This document shows, in pieces, positions 17,152 to 24,665 of a stretch of 47,756 nt of DNA. The translations under genes were made by a program, and so were the position numbers. The notes below the pieces were generated by a model, which saw only the letters and a program-made list of their open reading frames with translations, was not told the origin of the DNA and ran no database searches. Each line of letters opens with the position of its first letter. The stretch's first letter is position 1. Source of the DNA: Candidatus Methanoperedens sp. BLZ2 (GTDB lineage: Archaea > Halobacteriota > Methanosarcinia > Methanosarcinales > Methanoperedenaceae); the NCBI RefSeq assembly GCF_002487355.1, contig NZ_NTMG01000029.1:1-47756 (forward strand), given 5' to 3'.

Positions 17152-18378
17152 ATGGTAGGAATTGTAATGTGTCAGTGTCGGGGAAGAGGGTTTTTCAATC
17201 AGGCAGACTTTGGTAAGCTCAGTACATATATAAGGGAGAATCATGATGTCAAATACATAAGTGAGCATCCTTATCTATGCAGCCCAACACTTGGCTTACC
17301 TTTTTTGAATTCTTTACTAAAAAATGACAAGATTGTAACACTCGCTTGTTACCAGAGATCGCAAAAATGGCTTTTTAAGTCATGTGAGGGAGAGCTGGTC
17401 CATGTTAACATGAGGGATCTGGGTCTGAGTGAAGTTATTACTGAGATGAAAAATATATTGCCTTCAAAAAATGGGGAAAATACCGAAGAAATTCATGAAT
17501 GGTTTCCAGTAATTGATTATGACAGATGTACTGGATGCGGCAGCTGCTTTGACTTCTGCATTTTTGGTGTTTTTGATATCCAGGAGGATCAGGGTGGAGT
17601 AAAAGTTGCAAACCCATATAATTGCAAAGATAACTGTCCTGCATGTGCAAGAGATTGCCCGGAAGAAGCTATAATCTTTGCAAAATCTACGGAAAAATGG
17701 GTTTCTGGTGGAGAAGGAGAGGGTTCTTCAGAAGCAGCAGTATTTACAGTAAAGGATTTTGAATATCCTGGCAGAGCCAGGAAAGTATCAAACATACCTG
17801 ATCTGGATGACAGGCAAAAAATACGTGAACTTATTTACACCAATAAAGAGAGCATTGATTGCATAGATGCAACCGGAGCAAAAATACTAAACCACCTGGG
17901 CCTGCCTTCAAAGTATCTTGATTTCACTATAGCGGAGTTAAAGACCCAGATTTTGAGTGAAGACTTCAGTAAAATTCCTTATAATAAAAGAGTTTTAATA
18001 GTACCTCATTGCCTTCGCGACTCTGAAAAATGCCGGAATCACTATGAACCACTGGAAACCGGTTTACAGCTTATCTGCGAGGATTGCGGAAGTGAGAATT
18101 GTAAGATTAATCCTATTATTAAGGTTGCCAGGGAGTTGGGTTATACCATCTATATCTCAGAGGGAGCAACCGTAGTGTTAAGAATGCTCAAAGAACGAAA
18201 AGCCAATGCATTTTTCGCTGTTGCATGCCTGGATTCGTTGATGAAAGCCATTCCAATTGTAGATTCTTTGAAAATACCAAGCGGAGGTTTACCTCTGCTA
18301 AAAGGAGGATGTAAAAATACGGATATTGAGATAGATACCGTAATCAAGCGGATCAGACTGAATAAGGTGATATCATGA
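17152..18378 (+). CDS. HdrA-N-like / 2[4Fe-4S] ferredoxin / DUF116 fusion protein
   Basis: A 408-residue iron-sulfur protein with three parts. Residues 1-90 (GIVMCQCRGR, then HPYLCSPTLGLPFLNSLL, then VTLACYQRS and VHVNMRDLG) resemble the N-terminal domain of heterodisulfide reductase subunit A, with its cysteines. Residues about 118-185 hold two cluster motifs, CTGCGSCFDFC and CKDNCPACARDCP. The C-terminal 150 residues match DUF116: VPHCLRDSEKC, CEDCGSENCKI, GYTIYISEGATVV, FFAVACLDSLMKA and LLKGGCKNTDI. No membrane segment is present. It sits 15 bases after the reductase gene, with an AGGAAGG-type ribosome site, and its stop overlaps the next start (ATGA). It may pass electrons to the flavoprotein or build part of the product. 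The three-part combination is unfamiliar to me. Confidence 0.82.
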   Translation: MVGIVMCQCRGRGFFNQADFGKLSTYIRENHDVKYISEHPYLCSPTLGLPFLNSLLKNDKIVTLACYQRSQKWLFKSCEGELVHVNMRDLGLSEVITEMKNILPSKNGENTEEIHEWFPVIDYDRCTGCGSCFDFCIFGVFDIQEDQGGVKVANPYNCKDNCPACARDCPEEAIIFAKSTEKWVSGGEGEGSSEAAVFTVKDFEYPGRARKVSNIPDLDDRQKIRELIYTNKESIDCIDATGAKILNHLGLPSKYLDFTIAELKTQILSEDFSKIPYNKRVLIVPHCLRDSEKCRNHYEPLETGLQLICEDCGSENCKINPIIKVARELGYTIYISEGATVVLRMLKERKANAFFAVACLDSLMKAIPIVDSLKIPSGGLPLLKGGCKNTDIEIDTVIKRIRLNKVIS

Positions 18379-19301
18379 ATAGCTTATGCATAGCTACGGT
18401 TAAAGAACTATCACCGGAGCTTCAGGAGGAATTGGATGGCACAGGAAACTTATTTAGCAAACTCCAGCAAAAAGATGGTGGATTTGTAGGAAGGTTGGGC
18501 GAAACTACTTCGGACCTATATTATTCATTCTTTGCAATTGAAACATTCAAAATGATTGAAAAAGAAAAAATGTTAGATCATAGTGGCCTTAAAGATTTTT
18601 TATTTTCATGTTATAATAAAAATGGTGGTTTTGGATATAGAAAGGACGCATATCCTGATATGATTCATACTTTCTGCGGAATCGGAACATCCATAGCAAC
18701 TGGTAACTTCGATGAACTTGATAGAGAAAAAATCAGTGAATTTATCCTGTCTTTACAATCCGCAGAGGGAGGTTTCCTGAAAGATGGAAAATCAAGCCAA
18801 CCCACTGCATACTCGACATTTTATGGGATTTTCTCTTTGAACCTGCTAGATAAGTCTGATTTACTGGATAAAGAATTTCTCAATAAAACCTCTGAATTTT
18901 TGATCAACCTGAAAACACCGGAAGGAGGTTTTAAAGCATCGTATAAATCTTTGCAACCAAATCTTGTTGAGACGGCATCGGCATTGTTTACATTATATTT
19001 ACTGGATTATTTAAATCGTATTGATGAAAAACAAGTTAAAGATTTTGTATTAAATTGCCAGTCAAACGCAGGTTTCAAAAATCATTTAAGATCTAAAGTA
19101 ACTGACCTGGCGTCATTTTTTTGTGCGGTTAATTCTCTCACACTGCTGGAATCTTTAAATACAATTTCTGCAAACAAAGTTACAGATAGTATTCTCAATT
19201 TCAAGACTCCCTGGGGTGGATTTGGCAATATGGGCTCTCCGGATATTGAATATACATATTATGCTATCTATACCATGATTCTTCTTTCAAGAGAGAGGTG
19301 A
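18375..19301 (+). CDS. Protein-prenyltransferase-beta-like alpha/alpha toroid protein
   Basis: A 308-residue cytoplasmic repeat protein. Six turns have the prenyltransferase/squalene-oxidase repeat sign: LQQKDGGF, CYNKNGGFG, LQSAEGGF, LKTPEGGF, CQSNAGF and FKTPWGGFG. Two stretches resemble the zinc site of protein prenyltransferase beta subunits: SDLYYSFFAIE (Asp47, with Tyr49 where Cys is a zinc ligand) and DMIHTFCGIG (His98). Their 51-residue spacing is close to that in Rab geranylgeranyl transferase. So two of three zinc ligands may be kept, and catalysis is uncertain. No alpha subunit is nearby. The start overlaps the previous stop (ATGA), and the stop overlaps the next ATG by one base. 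It could bind or attach a prenyl chain. Confidence 0.8.
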   Translation: MNSLCIATVKELSPELQEELDGTGNLFSKLQQKDGGFVGRLGETTSDLYYSFFAIETFKMIEKEKMLDHSGLKDFLFSCYNKNGGFGYRKDAYPDMIHTFCGIGTSIATGNFDELDREKISEFILSLQSAEGGFLKDGKSSQPTAYSTFYGIFSLNLLDKSDLLDKEFLNKTSEFLINLKTPEGGFKASYKSLQPNLVETASALFTLYLLDYLNRIDEKQVKDFVLNCQSNAGFKNHLRSKVTDLASFFCAVNSLTLLESLNTISANKVTDSILNFKTPWGGFGNMGSPDIEYTYYAIYTMILLSRER

Positions 19302-19591
19302 TGAAAATTAGAGAAATATATGTTAGATTTTTTGGAATAATTTCCTCTGAGACAGGTCATAAGGAAATTAAAATTAGCACGGATGCAAAAAATATCGGTG
19401 AACTGATTGTTGAAGTTTGTAATAAGTATGATAACTTAAAAAAGAGGCTATTGTCTTCAGAAGATTCAGTCCTCAACAGGCATGTCAGATGTTATGTGAA
19501 TGGAATGGATATTCGACTTATCAGAGAATACAAGACCAGGTTAATGGATGGAGACAAAATATTATTTTTGGTTTCATTCCAGGGAGGTTAA
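19301..19591 (+). CDS. MoaD/ThiS-like ubiquitin-fold protein with C-terminal Gly-Gly
   Basis: A 96-residue beta-grasp protein: MKIREIYVRFFGIISSETGH at the start, a central helix (NIGELIVEVCNKYDNLKKRL), the VNGMDI turn, and the closing LMDGDKILFLVSFQGG. The last two residues are Gly-Gly, the feature of sulfur carriers (MoaD, ThiS, CysO) and of archaeal SAMPs, which are adenylated and made into thiocarboxylates or joined to lysines. No E1-like activating enzyme or JAMM protease is in the window. The ATG at 19301 has a GAGAGGTG site; the GTG at 19298 is an alternative. It is followed 3 bases later by the pseudo-threonine-synthase gene, a pairing that recalls CysO and its PLP-dependent cysteine synthase. 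Confidence 0.85.
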   Translation: MKIREIYVRFFGIISSETGHKEIKISTDAKNIGELIVEVCNKYDNLKKRLLSSEDSVLNRHVRCYVNGMDIRLIREYKTRLMDGDKILFLVSFQGG

Positions 19592-19594
19592 AAA

Positions 19595-20917
19595 ATGGGA
19601 ATATTAAAATGCAGGGATTGTGGAACTTTGTATCCTGAGGCTATGATAACATCCTGTAGTGAGTGTTATGGCCCTGTTGATACATGCATAGAAGACATTG
19701 ATAGGAGCATCAAAAGCAAGATAGAGAGCCGTTATCCAAGCATGTGGCGGTATCTGGAGTTCCTGCCGGTCAATGATAAAAGAGCTATGGATCTAAACGA
19801 TGGATGGACTCCTTTGCTCAGAAGTAATACACTTGGAGAGGTCACAGGCATAAAAAATCTTCATTTAAAATTCGAAGGTACTAATCCAACGCAATCTTAT
19901 GAAGACCGTTCCGTAAGTATCTCCATAAATAAAGCGATTGAATTTAATAGTACTGCAATAGGATGCGCTTCGACACATTATATTGCGGATTCCGTAGCAG
20001 CGCATGCAGCAAGAACCGGACTAAAATCTTATATCTTTGTTCCGGATAATACACATCCTGAAATAATATCTCCTTTATTATCGTATGGAGCGCAAGTATT
20101 GAAAGTTTATAAACAAGAAGGAGATATAGACTGCCAATGCCATGGGAATGATCCGGCTACATGTACGCTGGTAACAAGGATCGCTGAAATACCAGAATTA
20201 AGTTTGCCGATTGTTGACCTGGATTTGCGCAGTTATTTCAATTCCGGTTATAAGACTTTGAGCTATGAGATAGCAGAGCAACTTGGATGGATATCACCAG
20301 ATAACATTGTGATACCGGAAGGCTCCGGCTCTCTCACTTATAATATGTATTTAGGTTTTAAGGAACTGTACGAATCAGGACTGATAGAAGACTTACCTGA
20401 ATTTTTTATAGTTCAATCCAGCGGTTGTGCTCCAATTGTGGATGCTTTGATCCATAAAAAAGAAATACCAACCCCATTAAGGAATCCTGTGACCCTGTGC
20501 GAAAATCTTCGGGTTGGTGATCCGGCCGATGGTCTTTATGCCCTCAGGGCAATTAAATACGGTGGGTATGGTATTGCAGTTGAGGATAAAGAAGGAATAG
20601 AATATGCGGAATTGATCGCAAAGAAAGAAGGAATATTACCGGATTATAGCGGAGGATTGGCGGTTGCCGGACTGGTCAGGCTTTGCGAGGCTGGCAAAAT
20701 AAGCCCGGCTGACAGCACGGTTGTTGTACTGCCGGCTTCAGGTATTAAAAAAAGAGATAACTATCAGTTATCTCCTGCTTTACAGGTACCGAGGATTTCA
20801 TCAAATATCGCAGATTTACAATCATATTTAGAAACTGAAAAGAAAAATATGGTACGAACGGCAATATTTAAGAAAGCGGGGGAAGCTGCCGAGCCACCCG
20901 CTCTTTTAAGAATATAA
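19595..20917 (+). CDS. Threonine-synthase-fold protein lacking the PLP lysine
   Basis: A 440-residue member of the fold-II PLP family, closest in look to archaeal threonine synthases. An N-terminal zinc ribbon (CRDCG and CSEC) and the usual domain order are kept. The conserved segment NPTGSFKDR, whose Lys binds PLP, reads NPTQSYEDR here: Glu103 replaces the Lys (codon gaa, clear in the DNA). The phosphate or substrate loop, normally STGNTAAS, reads STHYIADS, and the PLP phosphate loop is altered to PEGSGSLTYN. The frame is otherwise intact and well conserved, so this is not a decaying gene. It is likely a protein with a new, non-PLP function, perhaps binding the Gly-Gly protein encoded 3 bases upstream. 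True threonine synthase must lie elsewhere. Confidence 0.85.
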   Translation: MGILKCRDCGTLYPEAMITSCSECYGPVDTCIEDIDRSIKSKIESRYPSMWRYLEFLPVNDKRAMDLNDGWTPLLRSNTLGEVTGIKNLHLKFEGTNPTQSYEDRSVSISINKAIEFNSTAIGCASTHYIADSVAAHAARTGLKSYIFVPDNTHPEIISPLLSYGAQVLKVYKQEGDIDCQCHGNDPATCTLVTRIAEIPELSLPIVDLDLRSYFNSGYKTLSYEIAEQLGWISPDNIVIPEGSGSLTYNMYLGFKELYESGLIEDLPEFFIVQSSGCAPIVDALIHKKEIPTPLRNPVTLCENLRVGDPADGLYALRAIKYGGYGIAVEDKEGIEYAELIAKKEGILPDYSGGLAVAGLVRLCEAGKISPADSTVVVLPASGIKKRDNYQLSPALQVPRISSNIADLQSYLETEKKNMVRTAIFKKAGEAAEPPALLRI

Positions 20918-20958
20918 AACATAAAAATAAATAAGAAAAATAAAAAGGAGAGATAAAA

Positions 20959-22062
20959 ATGGAAAAAATAGTAAAACTTGGAATAGTAGGTGGTTTCCTT
21001 GGTGCAGGTAAGACCAGCACTATAATAGAAATAGGTAAAAAACTGGTAACCGATTACGGCAAGCGTGTAGCAATAATCACGAATGACCAGGGAGAAGAAC
21101 TGGTGGATACCAAAATAGTCAAGGATTACGGCTTTGAGGTTGGTGAAGTTCTTGGTGGATGTTTCTGCTGTAAGTTCCCTGATTTTATGGCATCATCTGA
21201 GGATATTCTCAAAAAAACCAATCCTGACATAATTCTTGCAGAACCAGTCGGGAGCTGCACGGATATCCCGGCAACGCTGCATATGCCGATAAGAAAATTT
21301 TATAAAAATACTTTTAAAATAGCGCCGCATATCGTACTTGTGGATGCCCGGCGCATACTAAATATGTCTTCTGAGATGGATCTGGTATCGCCCGACACAT
21401 CCACAGGATATCTATTCTCGCATCAGATACAGGAAGCTGAGGTTCTGGCAGTCAACAAAATAGATCTTGTGTCCCCTGATCAAATAGATCAGATAAAAGA
21501 AGTATTAAAGAAACTCAACAGCAGAGCGGAAATAATGTTAATCTCAGCTGCGAACGGAACAGGGATGGATGCGCTGGCCGGGAAAATATTGAATGACGAG
21601 TATAAAAGTTATTATTATCCGCATGTTGACTACAAAGTTTACGGCAGCGCTGAGGCAGAAATGGGATGGTTAAACGGGGTATGGAAAGTAGATAGCAAGC
21701 AGGATTTCAAAGTCAAGGAATTCATCAGGGATATTCTGATAACTGCAGCGACAGATATAAAACAAAAAAATGGGGATATAGGTCATGTTAAGATATATTT
21801 CTCAAACAAGAAAAATTTTACAAAAGCCAGCTTTGTTTCATTTGGTCAGGATGTGTGCTTCACGGGTTTAATTCCAGATAAAACAGGATCAGGAGAAATG
21901 GCAATAAATGCTCGCGTTGCAATAGGTCACAAAGAGCTGAAACAATCTATTTTAGATTCGCTGGAAATAGTTTCCTCAAAATATGATACGGAACTTAATA
22001 CACTGAAAATAGAAAGTTTCAGTCCACCGCAACCCGAACCACATCATCGGATTCTGGGATGA
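20959..22062 (+). CDS. CobW/COG0523-type G3E GTPase (metallochaperone-like)
   Basis: A 367-residue P-loop GTPase of the G3E group. Motifs: Walker A GGFLGAGKTS at residues 11-20, the metal-binding GGCFCCKF (CxCC) near 66-72, EPVGSCTD, and the guanine motif NKID. COG0523 members insert or deliver Zn, Co or Fe to client proteins. The ribosome site AAGGAGAGATAAAA precedes the ATG, after a 41-base gap. The C-terminal 120 residues (WKVDSKQDF, GHVKIYFSNK, INARVAIGH) are conserved-looking but unassigned, and the tail PHHRILG is histidine-rich. Within this operon, a client could be the zinc-ribbon pseudo-synthase or the toroid. The stop overlaps the aquaporin start (ATGA). Confidence 0.88.
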   Translation: MEKIVKLGIVGGFLGAGKTSTIIEIGKKLVTDYGKRVAIITNDQGEELVDTKIVKDYGFEVGEVLGGCFCCKFPDFMASSEDILKKTNPDIILAEPVGSCTDIPATLHMPIRKFYKNTFKIAPHIVLVDARRILNMSSEMDLVSPDTSTGYLFSHQIQEAEVLAVNKIDLVSPDQIDQIKEVLKKLNSRAEIMLISAANGTGMDALAGKILNDEYKSYYYPHVDYKVYGSAEAEMGWLNGVWKVDSKQDFKVKEFIRDILITAATDIKQKNGDIGHVKIYFSNKKNFTKASFVSFGQDVCFTGLIPDKTGSGEMAINARVAIGHKELKQSILDSLEIVSSKYDTELNTLKIESFSPPQPEPHHRILG

Positions 22063-22724
22063 CCATGTTCAGGAAAATCGCGGCAGAATTTATCGGAACA
22101 TTTGCTCTTGTGTTTGCCGGAACAGGAGCTATAATTGACGATTCATTAACCGGGAAAATCGGGCAAATTGGCATAGCCATGTCTTTTGGATTAGTAGTAG
22201 CTGTTATGATATATTCCCTGGGACATATATCGAAAGCCCATTTTAATCCTGCTGTGACTATTGGGTTTGCTTCAGTCGGGAAATTTGAAAAAAAACATGT
22301 TCTTCCTTATATTGCTGCTCAAATTGGAGGTGCAATTCTTGCAAGCGCTTTACTTTTTATGATATTCGGTAATATCGGGAACCTTGGCGCTACCCTGCCC
22401 AGAGGTTCATGGATGCAGTCGTTTATTTTAGAAGTTGTAATGACCTTTTTCCTGATGCTGGTGATAATATCAGTCGCTACGGATTCTAGGGTTAAACCTG
22501 AAATATCAGGTATTGCAATAGGTGGAGTCGTAGCCCTTGATGCACTTTTCGGGGGTGCAATCTCCGGTGCGTCAATGAATCCGGCCAGATCTTTAGGACC
22601 AGCGATAATTGGTGGAATATTCGATAATCAATGGATATATTTGATAGCCCCGGTCATAGGTTCTCTAATCGCTGTCGTGATTTATGAGTATATTCGAACT
22701 GAAAAAAAAATTGCAGGTGGTTAA
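22059..22724 (+). CDS. MIP-family aquaporin/glyceroporin
   Basis: A 221-residue six-helix channel with both signature loops, HFNPAVTIG and SMNPARSLGP. The Arg after the second NPA forms the selectivity filter. The N-terminus is MTMFRKIAAEFIGTFALVFA (a second ATG two codons in). These channels pass water, glycerol or other small neutral solutes; some family members pass arsenous acid, which deserves mention because ArsA-like and ArsD-like genes follow 2 kb later. The substrate cannot be read from the sequence. The start overlaps the GTPase stop, and the stop is one base before the next ATG, so it belongs to the same transcript. Confidence 0.93.
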   Translation: MTMFRKIAAEFIGTFALVFAGTGAIIDDSLTGKIGQIGIAMSFGLVVAVMIYSLGHISKAHFNPAVTIGFASVGKFEKKHVLPYIAAQIGGAILASALLFMIFGNIGNLGATLPRGSWMQSFILEVVMTFFLMLVIISVATDSRVKPEISGIAIGGVVALDALFGGAISGASMNPARSLGPAIIGGIFDNQWIYLIAPVIGSLIAVVIYEYIRTEKKIAGG

Positions 22725-22725
22725 A

Positions 22726-23928
22726 ATGCCAAAAGAGAAAATAACAAATAATAAACGAACAGTATTTAGAAAATCAGTAAACTGCTGGGCAATGTTGATC
22801 CTTCTACTGGGATTTTCTGCATCTATGGCTGCCGGGATGCCAGAAACCCCTGCTTCGCAGGCGTCATCGGGCATGCAATTGCTGCACGACAAGATGGCAG
22901 AGAAGGCAGAGAAATGGCACAGCGGCAACTATTGTTTATCTGGAGACGTGGATACAGCAATAGAGAAAGCTGTATCCTTTTTAAAAGAAGGTCAATTACC
23001 ATCAGGCGAGTTTCCAACATACGTTTCATTGAGCCCTGATATGGCTGACAAAATATATTTACCACAGGTTTTTAGCTCGGCAATTGTTCTTCATTCGCTC
23101 AGCTTTGTAGAATCCGATCCAGAAGTCAATGAAATGAGAAATAAAACGGTAGTATATATACTGGCTAATAAAGAAGAACCGGGTGTCTGGAGATTCTATG
23201 GAAAATATTCCAGTATGCCGCCTGATCTGGATGATGCATCAGTAGTTTTTGCCTCCTTAAAAGAAACCGGAATACCTGTTGAAGAAAGCGGCTTAGAGTA
23301 TGCACTTAACTACAAAAATCAAGAAGGTTTATTTTATACATGGATGAACGAAGAGAAATGGATGAATGAATCAGACCCTTTTTATTTGTTATATAAAAAC
23401 AATGATGTAGATCCTGTAGTTAATGCAAATATGCTGTATGCTCTCTCTCTTGCAGGTGAGCAGGCGCCAGAAGTAAGCGACTATCTGAATAGTTATATAC
23501 AAAATAATTCCTTCACCGAAGCCACAATGTATTACCACATTCCATATATCCAGCTTTATACGTTCTCAAGGGCATATGCGGATGGGCAGGCAGAGGACTT
23601 AAAACCTTCAATGCCAGTAATAAAAAACTATCTTTTGAGTACTCAAAAACCGGATGGAAGCTGGGGGGATGAAATAAACACAAGTATGGCTGCTATTTCA
23701 CTAATGAATTCAGGATATAAAGGTAAAGCATTAGATAGGGCTATAACACATATATTGGATACCCAGAGAAGTGATGGGAGCTGGCCGGAGATTGGCGTCC
23801 AGTCATTAACATTTTATTATGGTTCAGAAGAGTTTACTACAGCTTTCTCGTTAGAAGCATTAAGCAAATATAATGAACTGCATAATAGAAAATGGCAAAA
23901 AACGATGAGAACATTATTGAATAACTGA
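22726..23928 (+). CDS. Exported prenyltransferase/squalene-cyclase-like toroid with DxDD motif
   Basis: A 400-residue protein. Residues 12-37 form a signal peptide or anchor (basic KRTVFRK, then WAMLILLLGF and SASMAAG), so the rest lies outside the membrane. It contains alpha/alpha-barrel repeats: LPSGEFPTYV, TQKPDGSWGDE and TQRSDGSWPEI. Residues 164-172 read MPPDLDDAS, a match to the DxDD acid motif of class II terpene cyclases such as squalene-hopene cyclase (Asp167-Leu-Asp169-Asp170). It is smaller than true cyclases (about 630 residues), so cyclase activity is not assured; a polyprenyl-binding role outside the membrane is also possible. The frame extends upstream to 22684, but the ATG at 22726 with GCAGGTGG ahead is the better start. 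It is the last gene of the first operon. Confidence 0.8.
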   Translation: MPKEKITNNKRTVFRKSVNCWAMLILLLGFSASMAAGMPETPASQASSGMQLLHDKMAEKAEKWHSGNYCLSGDVDTAIEKAVSFLKEGQLPSGEFPTYVSLSPDMADKIYLPQVFSSAIVLHSLSFVESDPEVNEMRNKTVVYILANKEEPGVWRFYGKYSSMPPDLDDASVVFASLKETGIPVEESGLEYALNYKNQEGLFYTWMNEEKWMNESDPFYLLYKNNDVDPVVNANMLYALSLAGEQAPEVSDYLNSYIQNNSFTEATMYYHIPYIQLYTFSRAYADGQAEDLKPSMPVIKNYLLSTQKPDGSWGDEINTSMAAISLMNSGYKGKALDRAITHILDTQRSDGSWPEIGVQSLTFYYGSEEFTTAFSLEALSKYNELHNRKWQKTMRTLLNN

Positions 23929-23944
23929 AATATCTTATATTTGT

Positions 23945-24580
23945 TTAACTTTTTTTTCCAATTAAATTCCGGATAACCTGATTCTCAGCCTTATGCAGGT
24001 GTTCAAGAAGAGTTGTCTTATGAATTCCAATCTTTCTGGCAAGCTGGTCCGCATTAATTTTCCTGGGATGATCAAAGTAACCGTTATCGTATGCGTGCAG
24101 CAATATTTCTTTTTGCTTCTTAGTAAGTTTGCTGAAGGCATTTAAGTCCAGCGGATCATATTTTTGTACCGATAATATTTCAAATCCCCACCCAAATTCT
24201 TTGGCGATTTTAAGTATATTATTCAATTCTTCAGATGAGCCTATAATCCCAAATTGACATATAGTCCCATCAAAAATAATCGGATATTCCAGTTTAAGAT
24301 CAAATTGTCCTAAAAACCTGGAGATCTCATCAGAGAAATTTCCTTTTGTCAGGCATGTATATTTTTTGTCTTCATTCCCTATTATGATCAAATCGGTGAT
24401 ATAATCGCTCTTTATACTTTCTATACTCATTCCATCTTTGAGCGTAATATTACAGACCTCTGTGTGAGTGGTAGGCGTAAAGTTGAAGATCGAAAGAACT
24501 TCAAGGCGATCGATCATGCTGGTTAAAGGAACACAGCATTGGAATATACTCCCGGACACACTCACGGTCATTTTTCTCAT
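23945..24580 (-). CDS. Bat-type HTH (HTH_10) transcriptional regulator
   Basis: A 211-residue archaeal regulator of the bacterioopsin-activator type. The C-terminal HTH is typical: LTKKQKEILLHAYDNGYFDH, then RKINADQLARKIGIHKTTLL and EHLHKAENQVIRNLIG. The N-terminal 140 residues (VSVSGSIFQCCVPLTSMIDR) form a sensing domain with a Cys-Cys pair. It is divergent from the ArsA-like gene and convergent with the first operon, with 16 bases between stop codons. It is thus placed to control the second operon and perhaps both. A start at 24571 (MTVSVSG) is possible. The signal sensed is unknown. Confidence 0.85.
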   Translation of the reverse strand: MRKMTVSVSGSIFQCCVPLTSMIDRLEVLSIFNFTPTTHTEVCNITLKDGMSIESIKSDYITDLIIIGNEDKKYTCLTKGNFSDEISRFLGQFDLKLEYPIIFDGTICQFGIIGSSEELNNILKIAKEFGWGFEILSVQKYDPLDLNAFSKLTKKQKEILLHAYDNGYFDHPRKINADQLARKIGIHKTTLLEHLHKAENQVIRNLIGKKS

Positions 24581-24665
24581 AATCTTAGTTTGTCAACCGG
24601 TCTTATATATACTCCTACATGTATGGGTAAAAACCTATCTTTCTTTGCTGCTTGATAGCAGTATC
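24581..24665. promoter_or_regulatory. Intergenic promoter region between Bat regulator and ArsA-like operon
   Basis: 85 bases lie between the divergent regulator and the ATPase gene. CTTATATATACTCC (24601-24614) is a good TATA element for the plus-strand operon, followed by TCCTACATGTATGG with the palindrome ACATGT. The ArsA-like start has no strong ribosome site, so the transcript may be short-leadered. The regulator probably binds here. Confidence 0.5.

Noticed and set aside
19595-20917. Functional threonine synthase
   Set aside because: The essential PLP lysine is Glu and two cofactor loops are changed, although the fold is kept.
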